64,000 bases of DNA from Aphelocoma coerulescens (Eukaryota; Chordata; Aves; Passeriformes; Corvidae): positions 17,707,578-17,771,577 of the forward strand of contig NC_091014.1 in the NCBI RefSeq assembly GCF_041296385.1, read 5' to 3'. A program made the translations under genes and the position numbers. The notes below the pieces were generated by a model, which made no database searches, was not told the origin of the DNA, and was given only the letters and a program-made list of their open reading frames with translations. Below, piece after piece: positions 63,425 through 64,000 of this stretch. The first letter of the stretch is position 1, and each line of letters starts with the position of its first letter.

Positions 63425-64000
63425 GAAGGTGGTAAGGACCTTTGGAATTAGTGTAGTCATACCTCCTTGCTCAAAGCAGTCTCAGTTACACCAGACTGTC
63501 CAGGACATTATCCAGACAGGTTTTGCATATTCCCAAGGATGGAGACCGCACAAAATCACTGCACAACCTGTTCCGGGGTATGGTCACCCTCAAAGTAAAA
63601 TATTTTTTCTTATAATTAAGGGGAATTTCCTCTGTTTCAAGTTGTACCTATTGTCTCTTTTCCTTTCATTGAATAAGAAGAGTCTTTCTTGCCCCATCAG
63701 GACCCATTACTAAGACATGCACATACATACACAGAAAAAACCACACACACAGCCTTCTCATTTTGATGATAAACAATTTCAGCTCTCTCAGCCTACCCTT
63801 GTACAACACCACTGATTCCTTAACCATTCTCTCAGCTCTTTGCTGTACTAGGGAGAGAGATGGACATACCTTTCCTGTGCTCTCCTGTACTGCTTCTTCT
63901 GAGAGTTCAGTTCGGGACAAAGCACTCCAGATGTGTCTCACCAGTGCTAACTAGAGGAGGAGGACCACCTTCTTCAACCTGCTGACAACACTCTGTCTAA
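63425..64000 (-). mobile_element. CR1 LINE, minus strand, running off the window
   Basis: The plus strand carries the reverse complement of CR1 in order: TTGCTCAAAGCAGTCTC, TTCCCAAGGATGGAGAC, CAACCTGTTC, TTTCAGCTCTCTCAGCC, AAAGCACTCCAGATGTGTCT and CAACCTGCTGACAACACTC. A short CA-rich expansion lies at about 63717-63752. The element continues past position 64000, so its 5' truncation point is not visible. Confidence 0.9.

Overview
The window looks like a piece of a bird genome, most likely a songbird or close relative. It is AT-rich, has no long open reading frames and contains no recognisable protein-coding gene. Its identifiable content is avian transposable elements: truncated CR1 LINEs and several endogenous-retrovirus LTRs of ERVL-like and ERVK-like type. 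Microsatellites and small tandem duplications make up the rest. The taxonomic call rests on recognising the CR1 3' ends and the bird-type LTRs by eye. No database search was possible.

Layout. 1-14.5 kb is AT-rich unique-looking sequence with a GC-elevated block at the left edge (1-660), a small GC-rich patch (5155-5290) and CAAA/CAAAA microsatellites. 14535-15774 is a 1.24-kb LTR-like element bounded by TG...CA and a 5-bp direct repeat. 15.8-28.2 kb is AT-rich and holds a CR1 tail, two short tandem duplications and a 15-base G run. 28265-28855 is an ERVL-like LTR. 31436-32025 is a clean CpG-rich solo LTR with a perfect 5-bp target duplication. 36-39.2 kb holds two CR1 fragments, a repeat relic with a palindrome and a degenerate minisatellite. 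41.7-43.2 kb is an LTR cluster: a solo LTR with a 6-bp target duplication, then an ERVL-like LTR. 44.1-46.2 kb holds two CR1 fragments in opposite orientation. 50640-50990 is an unexplained GC-rich block. 53873-54480 is another ERVL-like LTR. 56142-57375 is a nested structure, an antisense ERVL-like LTR split by an ERVK-like insertion carrying its own target duplication. 61200-61714 is a CR1 copy that keeps a readable end of ORF2, and a last CR1 runs off the right edge.

There is no operon, CRISPR array, rRNA or tRNA gene that I can support. Most open frames over 100 codons fall in LTRs or CR1 copies; the main exception is a 154-codon frame at 46228-46692. The window is best read as intergenic or deep intronic DNA. 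I do not see a new biological system here. The most informative items are the nested LTR, the long LTR with internal repeats, the two solo LTRs with intact target duplications, and the unidentified GC-rich blocks.
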